A stretch of 64,000 bases of DNA. Source: Limnoperna fortunei. Lineage: Eukaryota > Mollusca > Bivalvia > Mytilida > Modiolidae. Numbering within the stretch: position 1 is the first letter of the stretch; each line of letters starts with the position of its first letter. Below the pieces are notes generated by a model, which saw only the letters and a list, made by a program, of their open reading frames with translations, did not search any database and was not told the origin of the DNA. Positions 1 to 13,400 of the stretch are shown here, piece after piece. The stretch is from contig OX104117.1 in assembly GCA_944474755.1 (NCBI GenBank), positions 42,921,222-42,985,221 of the forward strand, given 5' to 3'. The position numbers and the translations under genes are program-made.

Positions 1-479
1 AGATTTATAATGATGTCTTAATAATCCCAACATCAATACAATATTGCTGACTTGGGTACAAAATGTTTTGTATTGTTGTATTTATGATGTATTGATTGTT
101 TTATATATTATTATAATAGTTTTCTCCCAATCAAAAACAAACATGTCCCTTTCTGGCACTTAACAACTCTGGACACACAGGTAATCAGGGTAAAAACAAC
201 CTGTGTCCAACACAAATCATCAAACCTATGATAGCTATAGGAACCCTGATCATGCTACATGTACATGCTTGACCAAATCCTGATTGTATCCTTTTTCTAT
301 TTGATTTTTCATTACTTTTTGTTGTGTCATTTATATAGCTTTATTTTACCTGGGCCATAAGCAAACAAACTAATTTCAATTTATAAAGCTCTAATTGAGC
401 CAACGGCTGGCTTTCTTAATCAAAATTTGGTCATGTCTGAAGTTGTTGTTGTTAATGTTACCTTTTCCCACTGGGTACT

Positions 480-575
480 CTAGCTCCCCCTCCCCTCAAA
501 CATTAAAAACTGGACACTATGACACTATGATACAGCTGAAAAAATATGGCATTAAACCCCATTTACATAAAACAA
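480..575 (+). repeat. 3' fragment of tRNA-derived SINE
   Basis: The text around AAAAACTGGACAC, followed by ATACAGCTGAAAAAATATGG and CATTAAAC, matches the 3' half of the complete SINE at 25769-26032. No tRNA-like head is present, so this is a 5'-truncated or decayed copy. Confidence 0.55.
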
Positions 576-954
576 CAAAAATTCATTTAAGAAAATTCTA
601 CATTGTTTGTTAGATATACATGTACCAGCATGTTATGTGTACATGTATAGTGATGGATTTATGCATAGGCATACATGTTACCTTAGATGCTGTCCATCTT
701 AATGAGTGTAATTATCATTAGGGTAAAAAATCAACTTAACTTACAATAAAGATTATGTGAATTTAAAAATCTAAATAAAATATTTGCATGATGTGAGTTA
801 ACTACTAGCAGATATTTTGTACTGTATAGGTGACTGTGCAAATCATACTTTTTGGCAACCAGACTTAAGAGTGCATACAAATTTGTACTTTCGACAAATA
901 CAGAAAATATTCAGTACGTGTTTGCATTATTGCTGTCAAAAAAGATTTTTTGCC

Positions 955-2060
955 GGGTTGCACAACCCAGTAGTAGTATGGTTAAGTATGTCAAACGGAT
1001 AGGCGGGTAGGGAAAATAGACTATCAATTTTGTGTAATCAACTCCTAGTTTTCAACCCAGATCTCTGAAACTTTACAGAAAGATTGCACATGTATTGAAT
1101 TTGTGCACCTGCTAAATGTAATTGTTGGAGAATTTTTTTCCTAATTTTCCAGACTTGGGAACTTAGTAATTTTTCAGAACATTTGCAGAAGATGGTACCT
1201 ATTTTGTGTAATCAACTGCTCCTACAGTTTTCAACCCAGATCTCTGAAACTTCACAGAAAGATTGCTCATGCATTGAAGTTGTGCACATGATATTACTAG
1301 TATGGAATTGTTTAAGGATTTTTTTCGTAATTTTCCAGACTTGGGAACTTTGTCATTTTTAGAACATTTGGAAGAGACAGTATTTATTTTGTCTCAAATC
1401 AACAGTTTTCAACCCAAATCCTTGAAACTTCATTGATAGATTGCAAACCTATTGAAGTTGTGCACCTGATCTCATAAAATTGTTCAAGTAATGTTGTCCC
1501 ATTTTACTAGAGATGGGAACTAAGTCATTTTATACATGATGTTTTTTTGTAAAATCAACTCCTTCTACATTTTTTTTGACACAAACTCAAAACATTCTTC
1601 CAGCAAATTGTAAACTTTTCCCCATTAATTAAGGCACTGGCTTCTCAACCTGGCCATTTCAGATTTTTTGCCAGATTTAAAGGTGTTGCACTAATATTAA
1701 AGAAACCTATAAGTGGCAATAGTGCATCAAACTTAAGGACAAATCCTACTATTCGATCTCCATATGATACTTTCTTAACATTTTTTCTTAACTTTCCTTA
1801 TGACAAAATCTTCAAATAAAGCTAAAAAAAAATTAGTGGTCACTGACTGTATTCAAAAGTTATGACATCATCTTTATTACCTGTTTTTAGGGTTCTAGGA
1901 TTATGAGTTATTTTACTCATTTGTCCCATAGTTTCCAGTTAGAATCAACTTAAAATGTTTTGAAGGCTTCATGGCATGTAGAAGACAACTATGCCATAAT
2001 CTTCTTAAAAAATGTAAGTTTCGGGAATAAATGTGAAATTAATATGTTCCTGCCATTTTT
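955..2060 (+). repeat. Dispersed repeat containing a three-unit ~178-bp array
   Basis: ACCCAGATCTCTGAAACTT or a close variant recurs near 1055, 1234 and 1413, giving units of about 178 bp. The right half (about 1735-2060) matches 44765-45705, which carries an extra insertion. The left part matches, in reverse, 45705-45915 and 56840-57020. It starts near a TTGCACAACCCAG motif that recurs inverted at the other copies. It is a non-coding mobile-element-like repeat; the family is unknown to me. Confidence 0.6.
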
Positions 2061-3329
2061 TGTCTCGCCTGCGACGAGGCCTGGAGGCGAGACATATGTA
2101 TGGGAATCCGGCGGCGGCGGCGGCGGCGGCGGCGTAAACACTTGACATCTTGCTTCATATCTTTGTAAGCCCAAGCCCTAGGTCCATCAAATTTGGTCCA
2201 GAGGTAGCTTATGATGAGTACTTGCCAGTCAGTCACCTGTCACCTGACCTTGACCTCAATTTCACGGTCCAGCGACTACGTTAAAGTTTTTGGGTTACGA
2301 CAGTTCCTCTGTAACTACGCATGTTAGGATGACAATATTTGGTGTATAGGTTGCTGATGACTAGTACATGACTGTCTGGTAGGTGTCACCTGACCTTGAC
2401 CTCAATTTCACGGTCCAGCGACTACGTTAAAGTTTTTGGGTTACGACAGTTCCTCTGTAACTACGCATGGTAGGATGACAATATTTGGTGTATAGGTTGC
2501 TGATGACTAGTACATGACTGTCTGGTAGGTGTCACCTGACCTTGACCTCAATTTCACGGTCCAGCGACTACGTTAAAGTTTTTGGGTTACGACAGTTCCT
2601 CTGTAACTACGCATGGTAGGATGACAATATTTGGTGTATAGGTTGCTGATGACTAGTACATGACTGTCTGGTAGGTGTCACCTGACCTTGACCTCAATTT
2701 CACGGTCCAGTGACTACGTTAAAGTTTTTGGGTTACGACAGTTCCTCTGTAACTACGCATGGTAGGATGACAATATTTGGTGTATAGGTTGCTGAAGACT
2801 AGTACATGACTGTCTGGTAGGTGTCACCTGACCTTGACCTCAATTTCACGGTCCAGCGACTACGTTAAAGTTTTTGGGTTAAGACAGTTCCTCTGTAACT
2901 ACGCATGGTAGGATGACAATATTTGGTGTATAGGTTGCTGATGACTAGTACATGACTGTCTGGTAGGTGTCACCTGACCTTGACCTCAATTTCACGGTCC
3001 AGCGACTACGTTAAAGTTTTTGGGTTACGACAGTTCCTCTGTAACTACGCATGGTAGGATGACAATATTTGGTATATAGGTTGCTGATGACTAGTACATG
3101 ACTGTCTGGTAGGTGTCACCTGACCTTGACCTCAATTTCACGGTCCAGCGACTACATTAAAGTTTTTGGGTTACGGCTGTTCCCCTGTTACTATGCAGGG
3201 TATGGTGACAATATTTTGTATACAGGCCGCTGCTGATATTTAATGCTATTTACGTAATGCTTATGACGAAATTTGTTTTCGTTACTGATGCGGAATACAG
3301 GCGAGACATTTTTCTGTGTCCACACTTGT
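2061..3329 (+). mobile_element. Array element with ~146-bp tandem units (copy A)
   Basis: It starts TGTCTCGCCTGCGACG with an inverted GGCGAGACA, then a GGC run, then about seven units of about 146 bp (marker GGTCCAGCGACTACG). It ends with a unique tail containing CAGGCGAGACA and CACACTTGT. Start and end text match copy B at 4693-6232, which fixes the boundaries; no target duplication is clear. Tandem cores inside small mobile elements are known from bivalves (pearl-like elements and non-autonomous Helitrons). Assignment to such a class is inference. Confidence 0.75.
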
Positions 3330-3799
3330 GTTATACACTCGGAATTACACAAAATCACAAAAAATTGACCAATGATAATAAAACTATATTTTCACAGAAG
3401 AGGAAAACTTACTCTCCAAATTTAAGAAATAAAAAAATATGTTCACTGAATCAGGGGAAAAAATATTTGCGAAAAATATGTATCCACCAGAATTGGCGGG
3501 AAGGAAAGAGCACGTTTTTCTTCGTACAGACTGCAATATCTTTTCTAGATTTGTAGATACAATCACGAAAATACAATAGTACTTTTTTGTGTATGTTTGC
3601 TATTTCAAAGTGATTAATTTTGTTTTTTCCCAAATTCTAAAAGGCTGTAATATTTTACTTATAAAATAACTTTGTATTTGATCCATAAAGCGTACGGTAA
3701 TAGAAATAGAAATTTTGCGGATATTTGACGACGACGTCATAAACGAATTTTGAAACAATAACGTTTTTAAATCAAAATGCGCAGAAACAATAGTAGGAT

Positions 3800-4263
3800 C
3801 ATCCTCACTAGTCAGGGTTTCTGTGTGCACATGTGTCCACGAAACCCTGACAAACTTAGCTAGGAAATTCCCGGGCTAGAAGATTTTCATATGACGTCAA
3901 ACATTCAAAATATCAACTAATGAAATTGCTTGAAAGAAGCAAGTGTTTGGCAGTAGTCATTTTTACTCATTCTTGAGTGGGAAGAAAACGTAACGCAACT
4001 AATAAATAACGCGGTAATAACAAACTATTAACACTACTGTACAAAATACACTAATTTTCACATGGTCTATGTAACACATCCGTTTGGTTTATTTACAATC
4101 GACATCGGGATATCCCCTTACCAAATTGTGAATGAAAGTGAGCTTTTGATTGGCTACATTAAGGTATGCTGTAGCCAATCAAAATAGTGACTTCTATCCC
4201 GGGAATTTCCTAGCTAAGTTTGTCAGGGTTTCGTGGACATAGAAACCCTGACTTGTGAGGATG
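3800..4263. mobile_element. Foldback/MITE element with ~70-80 bp inverted ends
   Basis: Left arm 3800-3882 and right arm 4191-4263 are inverted copies. Both carry CATCCTCAC, AGTCAGGGTTTC, ACGAAACCCTGAC and TTAGCTAGGAAATTCCCGGG. Each arm is itself partly palindromic (GTCAGGGTTTC...GAAACCCTGAC). The core holds another hairpin, GATTGGCTACA/TGTAGCCAATC, at about 4148-4180. There is no open frame. It lies in the intron before CHMP6 exon 2. Confidence 0.75.
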
Positions 4264-4404
4264 TAATAGGATTTGTCTTTAATTTGCAGACAAGATAAAT
4301 TCTGGTACAAATGTATGTACATGTATATGTTACAGCAATGTAACTAAAACATGCTGTACAAAGGCCATATTCTAGTGCTTATAATAGCTTACTTCTTATT
4401 CCAG

Positions 4405-7400
4405 CAACTGAAACAACAGAGAGACAAACTAAAACAATATCAAAAGAAAATAAATGTACAAATAGAGAAAGACAAAAATGTGGCTAAGCAACTGTTGCAT
4501 GATGGGAAAAAAGAGTAAGTTATGTGATAGACAAAGTAGAAGACTCGGTGAAATTTTTCTTATGTTTGCTTGTGTCAGCAACAGAAATAAGTTTATATGT
4601 ACAACAGAAGCAACATTTAAAATGAAGATGTTTCAAGCATGGTTTCCTATTGTTTTATCAACTACATTTTTAAATTGCATGAATGGTTTTATTGTCTCCC
4701 CTGCGACGAAAGTCGCTGGAGGCGAGACATATGTATGGGAATCTGGCGGCGGCGGCGTAAACACTTGACATCTTGCTTCATATCTTTGTAAGCCCAAGCC
4801 ATAGGTCCATCAAATTTGGTCCAGAGGTAGCTTATGATGAGTACTTGCCAGTCAGTCACCTGTCACCTGACCTTGACCTCAATTTCACGGTCCAGCGACT
4901 ATGTTAAAGTTTTTGGGTTACGACAGTTCCTCTGTAACTACTCATGGTAGGATGACAATATTTGGTGTATAGGTTGCTGATGACTAGTACATGATTATCT
5001 GGTAGGTGTCACCTGACCTTGACCTCAATTTCACGGTCCAGCGACTACGTTAAAGTTTTGGGGTTACGACAGTTCCTCTGTAACTACGCATGGTAGGATG
5101 ACAATATTTGGTGTATAGGTTGCTGATGACTAGTACATGACTGTCTGGTAGGTGTCACCTGACCTTGACCTCAATTTCACGGTCCAGCGACTACGTTAAA
5201 GTTTTTGGGTTACGACAGTTCCTCTGTAACTACGCATGGTAGGATGACAATATTTGGTGTATAGGTTGCTGATGACTAGTACATGACTGTCTGGTAGGTG
5301 TCACCAGACCTTGACCTCAATTTCACTGTCCAGCAACTACATTAAAGTTTTTGGGTTAAGACAGTTCCTCTGTGACTACGCATGGTAGGATGACAATATT
5401 TGGTGTATAGGTTGCTGATGACAAGTACATGACTGTCTGGTAGGTGTCACCTGACCTTGACCCCAATTTCACGGTCCAGCGACAACGTTAAAGTTTTTGG
5501 GCTATGACAGTTCCTCTGTAACTATGCATGGTAGGATGACAATATTTGGTGTATAGGTTGCTGATGACTGTCTGATAGGTGTCACCTGACCTTGACCTCA
5601 ATTTCACGGTCCAGCGACTACGTTAAAGTTTTGGGGTTACGACAGTTCCTCTGTAACTACGCATGGTAGGATGACAATATTTGGTGTATAAGTTGCTGAT
5701 GACTAGTACATGACTGTCTGGTAGGTGTCACCTGACCTTGACCTCAATTTCACGGTCCAGCGACTACGTTAAAGTTTTTGGGTTACGACAGGTTCTCTGT
5801 AACTACGCATGGTAGGATGACAATATTTGGTGTATAGGTTGCTGATGACTAGTACATGACTGTCTGGTAGGTGTCACCTGACCTTGACCTCAATTTCATG
5901 GTCCAGCGACTACTTTAAAGTTTTTGGGTTACGATAGTTCCTCTGTAACTACGCATGGTAGGATGACAATATTTGGTATATAGGTTGCTGATGAATAGTA
6001 CATGACTGTCTGGTAGGTTCCACCTGACATTGACCTCAATTTCACGGTCCAGCGACTACATTAAAGTTTTTGGGTTACGGCTGTTCCCCTGTAACTATGC
6101 AGGGTATGGGACAATATTTTGTATACAGGCCGCTGCTGATATTTAATGCTATTTACGTAATGCTTATGATGAAATTTATTTTCGTTACTGATGCGGAATT
6201 CAGGCGAGACGTTTTTCTGTGTCCACACTTGTTTTGAAAATCTACTGTTATTCATTTGGGGATATCATATGAGCACTATGTGAAGTGATGTTATTAAGGA
6301 TTTGAAATGTCAATCATTGCAACTTGATTTTATTCTTATGGTAGTTTTAACTGAGATTTAAAAACTAAAACAGCAACCCATATAGGTGTTTTTATCAAAT
6401 ATATGGTCAAATGCACAAACTTTTGTAGAAACAATATACTAGTACCAATGTTATTTATCATTTTTTTTCCATATATTACTTATAGAAAAGCTAAATTGAT
6501 GTTACGGAAGAAAAAGTTCCAAGAATCCTTGCTGGAGAAAACTGATGGACAACTGGACAACATAGGTGTTTTTATCAAATATATGGTCAAATGCACAAAC
6601 TTTTGTAGAAACAATATACTAGTACCAATGTTCTTTATCATTTTTTTTCCATATATTACTTATAGAAAAGCTAAATTGATGTTACGGAAGAAAAAGTTCC
6701 AAGAATCCTTGCTGGAGAAAACTGATGGACAACTGGACAACATAGACAGAATGGTACACAAGTTTTCAGTTGATTTGTGTACTGATTACTATAATTGGCT
6801 GTGTATGCTACACATTAATGTATAATAAAGTACCAATCCAAGGTTCTTCCATCCCAGTGATTACATTAGTTTAACTTTAACAGATTATTTTTTATAATAC
6901 TCACCATGGCAGATCAAATGATCAATTGAGCAAAAAATAAATAATATCATGCTCAACATGATTACCATAGATATATATGTTCGCAAATATTCTTATGGAT
7001 ATCCTTTCTATGATTAAATATTCTTAAAGAGAATTTACTCAATAACTTTATGAATTCTCTTGCAAATATTTTGTTATAATTTTAATGAAACAACAGCAAA
7101 TATTTTTCACATACCTAAAGTTGCTGCTACACTTATTGTGTGAATTAAAGTTTTTTGCTTTTGTTGGTTGTATTCCTGAAATAATTTTACTTTTTTCCTT
7201 ACACAGGTCCATGACTTAGAATTTGCTCAGGTAGAAAGTCAAGTTATACAAGGACTGAAAGTTGGTAATGAATCTTTGAAGAAATTACACCAAGTAAGTA
7301 CTAAATAAATGATATTGATTTTAATCCTTAGAATGGATTCTCACAGCAATATGACTTGAATGGTAGTCTGAGCATGAAATGAAAACTTTACATTTTGAGC

Positions 7401-10400
7401 ACAATATGTCAATGATGGGACAGTACAGAGGTAATGTTTATTTAGGATCTGTAAATGTGACATCCATGATATTAGTATAAGGCTTGTAGCTTGTTAATCG
7501 GTTGAACACAAATTTTGTCTTTATTTAGTAACATCTTCATTTATCGTTGCATAATCATATATATATATGTGACCCTTTAATGACATTGAGTCATAAATCA
7601 TCTCTCAAGCCTGTTGACTCTCTGGCTGATATCATGACCTTGGGCCTTTATGAAAAATGCATAATCGATATTTATTTCAAATTATTGATAACATCATACA
7701 ATGTTTATTGTTCAATGTTTAACCATTATGTACATGCTCAGCTCTTTACGTCAACTGTGAAACATTTAATTTGACTGCAGGTTTTCATATTATTCTTATC
7801 TATTGTGAAGAGTTCTGATTTAATATGCATTGTTGAGATTGCACTAGTTGTGGGTAGTCAAAAATACAACCCGGGATAAACAAAAATATAGTTTTACTAG
7901 CTATTGTGAATAATCTTTAAAAATGTAAAGAGTGAAAACCAGCAAAACATACATTGGGTCATAGATCTTACTGTTTGAATTAGGACAGCATTTATTACAA
8001 CTGATTTTTTTTCAAAGTTGCTGTCACTAGAAGATGTAGAAAAGATAATGGAAGAAACAAAGGAAGGAATAGAATACCAACAAGTTAGTATATTATAAAC
8101 TACATTACGTTCTAATAGTAATACAATTGTAATACTATAGTAATACAGCAGCACAAGGTTGTTTGTACATGCCCTGTGATACTAACAGAACTAATGAAAT
8201 CTGTGGAATTCCATGTATTTTTGTTGTTGGTTCTAAAGTTTGTCAGTTCTAGGATTTTGATTTGTGTATTGTCTGTTGACAGATTCTTTGGTGATTGGTA
8301 TTTTGTTATTTCCTTCATTCTTCACCAATCAACCTAACTCGCAAAATTTTTCAGTTGAAACACCTCTTTTTTATTTAGAATTTATTATACCCCGGCTTGG
8401 AAGAAGAGGCCGTTTATATTGGTTTACCCCTGTCCGTCCTTACCTCTTCCGTCCCCAACATAACTTTCATAACAGTTTTCTCAGCAACTACTCATCACAA
8501 CCATTTGAAAAATTATATCTTACAATGTGGTCCTATATTGTGAGTACTGATTTTAGGTATGTCGCATATTTACTTCCTGCTTATTGACTTAGTCAATTTT
8601 AAACAATTGTGGTCTATGGATGAAAATTTTGGTAACAGTTTTCTCAGGAACCACATATCACAACCTCTTGAAATTTTATATGTGACTTTACCATGTGGTC
8701 CTCTATTGCATATACAGATTTCAGGTCTATCGCATATCTACTGTTTACCGACTTAGTCAATTCAGTGATTTGAATAGCAGGGGTATACTGAGTGAGCAGT
8801 AACTACAATAATGCAGCTCCTTTTTAGCTCACCTGACCCGAAGGGTCATGTGAGCTATTGCCATCACTTGGCGTCCGTCGTCGTCCGTCGTCGTCGTCGT
8901 CGTTAACTTTTCTTCAAAAATCTTCTCCTCCAAAACCACTGAAGGGATTGCTTTGAAACTTTGCATACATCATCAGTAAAATGCCCTCTACCAAGTTTGC
9001 CCAAATCATGGCCTCAGACCAACCAACATGGCCGCCATGGCTAAAAATAGAACAGAGGGGTCAAAATACAGTTTTTTGCTTATAGTTCAAAAAGTATAAC
9101 AGATACAGGAAAACCGAAGAGACCTTCCTTCTTCAGCATCTAAAGCTCTACAAAACACTTCATTGGGTCAAAGTTGTATGATGACTCCTTGTAGGAGTTA
9201 TTGCCCTTTAATTGTCAAAATTGATGATTTTTGCCATTTTTGCCTCAAAATCTTGAAAATTATTAGAACTAGAGAAAAAGTTAGCATTGCTTAATTGTTC
9301 TGCTCTATGAGGGCTACAAAAATGACTTAGGGTCAAGATTGTCTGATTAACCGTTTAAGAGTTATTCCCCTTGAACTGTTTTTTTTAATCGGTTTTGATT
9401 TTTTTAAATCTTCTCCTCTGAAACAACTGAAAGTACTGCTTTGAAACTTTGTACACATCATCTGTCAAATGTCCTCAACCAAGTTTGCACCTACCATGGC
9501 TGCAGATTAACCAACATGGCCACCATGGCTAAAAATAGGATGGGGGGGGGGGGCGGTAAAATACAGTTTTTGGCTTATATTTAAAAAATTGTAACAGATA
9601 CAGGAAAACCGAAGAAACATGCCTTCATCTGCATCAAAAGCTCTACGAAACACTCCATTAGGTTGAAGTTGTATGAGGACTCCTTATAGGAGTTATTGCC
9701 CTTTAATTGTCGAAATTGATTATTTTTGACATTTTTGCCTCAAAATCTTGAAAATTATTAGAACTAGAGAAAAAATTAGCATTGCTTAATTGTTCTGCTC
9801 TATGAGGGCTACAAAAATGACTTAAGGGTCAAGATTGTCTGATTAACCCTTTAAGAGTTATTCCCCTTGAACTGTTTTTTTTAATCGGTTTTAATTGATT
9901 TTTTAAAATCTTCTCCTCTGAAACCACTGAAAGTACTGCTTTGAAACTTTGTACACATCATCTGTCAAATGTCCTCAACCAAGTTTGCACCTACCATGGC
10001 TACACATTAACCAACATGGCCACCATGGCTAAAAATAGAATGGAGGGGGGGGGGGCGGTAAAATACAGTTTTTGGCTTATATTTAAAAAAGTGTAACAGA
10101 TACAGGAAAACCGAACAGACATGCCTTCATCTGCATCAAAAGCTCTACGAAACACTCCATTAGGTTGAAGTTGTATGAGGACTCCTTATAGGAGTTATTG
10201 CCCTTTAATTGTCGAAATTGATTATTTTTGACATTTTTGCCTCAAAATCTTGAAAATTATTAGAACTAGAGAAAAAGTTAGCATTGCTTAATTGTTCTGC
10301 TCTATGAGGGCTACAAAAATGACTTAAGGGTCAAGATTGTCTGATGAACCGTTTAGGAATTATTCTCCTTGAACCTTTTTTTAATCAATTTTAATTGATT

Positions 10401-13400
10401 TTAAAAAATCTTCTCCTCTTAAACCAATGAAAGGACTGCTTTGAAACACTGCACACATCATCTTTAGGACGTCCTCTACCAAAATTGTGCAAATCATAAC
10501 ACCTGACTACCTATATAGCTACGTTAGCTTAAAATAGAAAATGGGGGGGGGGGGGGGGTCAAGAGAGTTTTCGACTGATAGTTAAAAAAGTATAACAGGT
10601 ACAGCAAATTTGAAGTGAACCTCCCTTCTCCCTCTAAGCATCAAAAGCTCCTCCTTATAGGAATTATTATGACTTTTGCAGAAGTGTTGGGCAATTCCTT
10701 ATAGCAAAGAAAAGCTGGATAGAAAAGGGTTGTTTGGTTTCAGGTGAGCGATACAGGCTCCTGGGAGCCTCTAGTTTATGGATGGAACTACAAAGAGGTC
10801 ACATTACTCGTAATGGAGCAGCAAAGAGTGATTCACACCTGGGGGTTTTATCCATATAATCAGCTATTAAACTGTTTCCCTGAATTGCTACATACTTTTA
10901 AATGTCTTTGAAGTTAAACTGATATTTCTACAACACCTTATTCGTTAGTTTTACACTTTCATGGCATTGTTGACAAAATTCAAATTCTGGAAGTGCATAA
11001 TTTTTTAATCGATTTGGTAAAAAATGTTCATTCCAGATCATTTTTTTGGGATTCGTGGCATTAGCTGGGATTAAATTTTTACAGATGCAATTCTACAATT
11101 CTACACTCCACAATTTCAGTTTAGTCAACAATGCCATGAATATGAAAAAGTCTTAAAATGATTTAATTAGACATTGTAGGAATGTCAGCTGTATGGAGGA
11201 GAAAGGAAAAAGTATTTATTAAACAAAAACTGCAGTATAATAGCAGAAATCATAAGAGAGTTTTTGCTCCATTATGAGTAATGGGACCTCTTTGTAGCTT
11301 CGTCCATAAAAATAAGAAGCTTCATTTTTGTAGATAAGTGAGCAGTAGCTCATAGGTTCCTTGTTGTCCCATGCTTTTGTCTCAAGGAGTAAATATTTGT
11401 TGCGCTGTATACATTAAAATTATACATGTCATAACTGTATAGGCTTTTGTCAACCAATCACAGACAAAGACATATTACAGATAAAAAATCTCAAATGAAC
11501 TTGCAACTCACCCAATTAAATGTTTTGCTTAAATTGTGACAAAAGTTTAAAAAGTTTGCAAGAATGATTACACATTTTAATTGAAGTTATTTGGCACTGT
11601 GACTTTTATGGACTACAACACATGGGCTGCTAAGGTAAAAATAACAAATTTTTATTGTGATATTTCATAACTATTTCGATGTTGATGACTCCTAAACAAC
11701 TTTAATCCAAAAATAATTTTAAAACATATTTATCGCTATTTTGCAATATTTTCCTTTGATCTTTGTGTGCGATATTATTCCATCTCACTCTACTAGCATG
11801 AGATAGGCCCATCTCAGCTCGCTGTCAAGACGTCGTTAAGTAAACACTGTGACGTCACAATGTTATAAAACAGCGATAAACAGATTATTTACGTTTTATG
11901 AAACTCGATGCATTTTCTCGTCATCTCATCTCAGGGCTGCTGCCCTTCGATGAGATATGGACGAGAAAACGCATCTCGTTTCAAAAAACGTAAATAACCT
12001 ATAAATATTTGATTGAATTTTGTGGTGGTTTTGTTGTGACAGCCTTTGTTACTAGAAAATAGAGTCTGCTATATTGTTTTGTACATAACTTGTAAACAAT
12101 TCTGATTTTTCAAGCAGAAGCAGTTACAACTATATTACAGATTCCTAATCTTAATAACATTTTTTGTTATTTTCAGGAAATAGATGATCTGTTATCAGGT
12201 GGATTGTCAGCTCAAGATGAGGACGATGTTCTGGCTGAACTTGATGCCATTGTTAAGGTATTTGTATAACAGTGGAAACATTTTTCTTTAAAAATATTCA
12301 AATTAGTAGGTTTTTGTTCATGGTGATGGTTAGTTAGTTATTTAATTAATTATAAATATCATGGCGAACGGTTTTAAATGATGGAAGAAGGAAGAAATTC
12401 TTGTGAAAACCATTTAACTTTCAGTTTGAAAACTAGCAAGGTTGGAATTGAGCACACCTTGCCTGAACTTAGGCTCCAACTAACAACCATAGTGTAGGCA
12501 TGTTTATAAATTTTCGGCTTCCTCAGCCTCAGGTTAATAAGAAAAAAGAGTTAAGTGTGAAAAAAGATCCATTTAAAAATACCAAAAAGTACAGAATTCA
12601 GTTAATATTCACATTTGATCATGAAGCATACTTATGTTATCACTGTTGATTGTACTGAAAAATGTTCAGTGATTTTGTAATGGGATAATATTGTTGGAAT
12701 ACACAACCTAAAACCAAGGACAACAATGTATGTTCTTTCAAAACCTAAATTATTAGAAAATATCCATTGAATTCTTAGTATGTTTGTTATAGGATACTGT
12801 AACAGACAAACTTCCTGAAGTTCCAGATGATGAACTTCCTGAACAGAAAAACAGAGGTAAATCATATAACTCTGTCAGATTTTATGTTTGGAAAGTTTTT
12901 ACGACACAGTACTTCATTTTGTATATCTCCTCTCTACCCTACTCCCCATAAAGGATAGGTTGTATGCTGTTTTCAGTCTCTATGTGTGTGTTTTTCAGCA
13001 CATCACATTTTTTTTCTGCAATACTGAATATTTTTCATAATCTTTGTAAGATCATGCCATATTGTTGGATTAATTTCTAGACCTCTTTGGCTCCTTCCTG
13101 TGCGCATAAATTTATAGAGTGCAGAAATCATCAAGGAGCATTAGCTCACAGTGATGCTTGTTTGTTTAAGCAACACCCCTTTTAATAGTGTAAAATAAAG
13201 AATTTTTTCCTCCATCATCATGCAGCATTCCTTCTTGATGGTATACAATAAGCTTAATTCAACGGTTCCCTGAGCAGTTGAATTCATGTTTATGATTTAA
13301 ATTCCAAATTATTTTATGTCCTGTTTTATGGTATAGAAAATCAAGCTTTGTGGCTGAAAGGTAAATTCCAGAGTGTAATATTATCAATGACACGACATGA

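Larger units (their letters stand above)
1..4404 (+). other. Probable CHMP6 intron 1 (5' part outside window)
   Basis: No exon was recognised here. The first CHMP6 exon (N-terminal about 21 residues) was not found and probably lies upstream. The stretch holds a SINE tail near 480-575, a repeat with a three-unit array of about 178 bp (955-2060), a 146-bp array element (2061-3329) and a foldback element (3800-4263). The rest is AT-rich sequence in which I see nothing further. Calling it an intron is inference from the phase-0 acceptor at 4404/4405. Confidence 0.6.

Noticed and set aside
1989..2236. Pro-rich and Arg-rich small proteins over the GGC run
   Set aside because: They are translations of a trinucleotide repeat within the array element and are not seen in copy B with the same length.
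6403..6825. A 140-residue protein with an internal duplication
   Set aside because: It is intron plus the duplicated CHMP6 exon read through; splice sites and homology show the real exon is 6666-6753.
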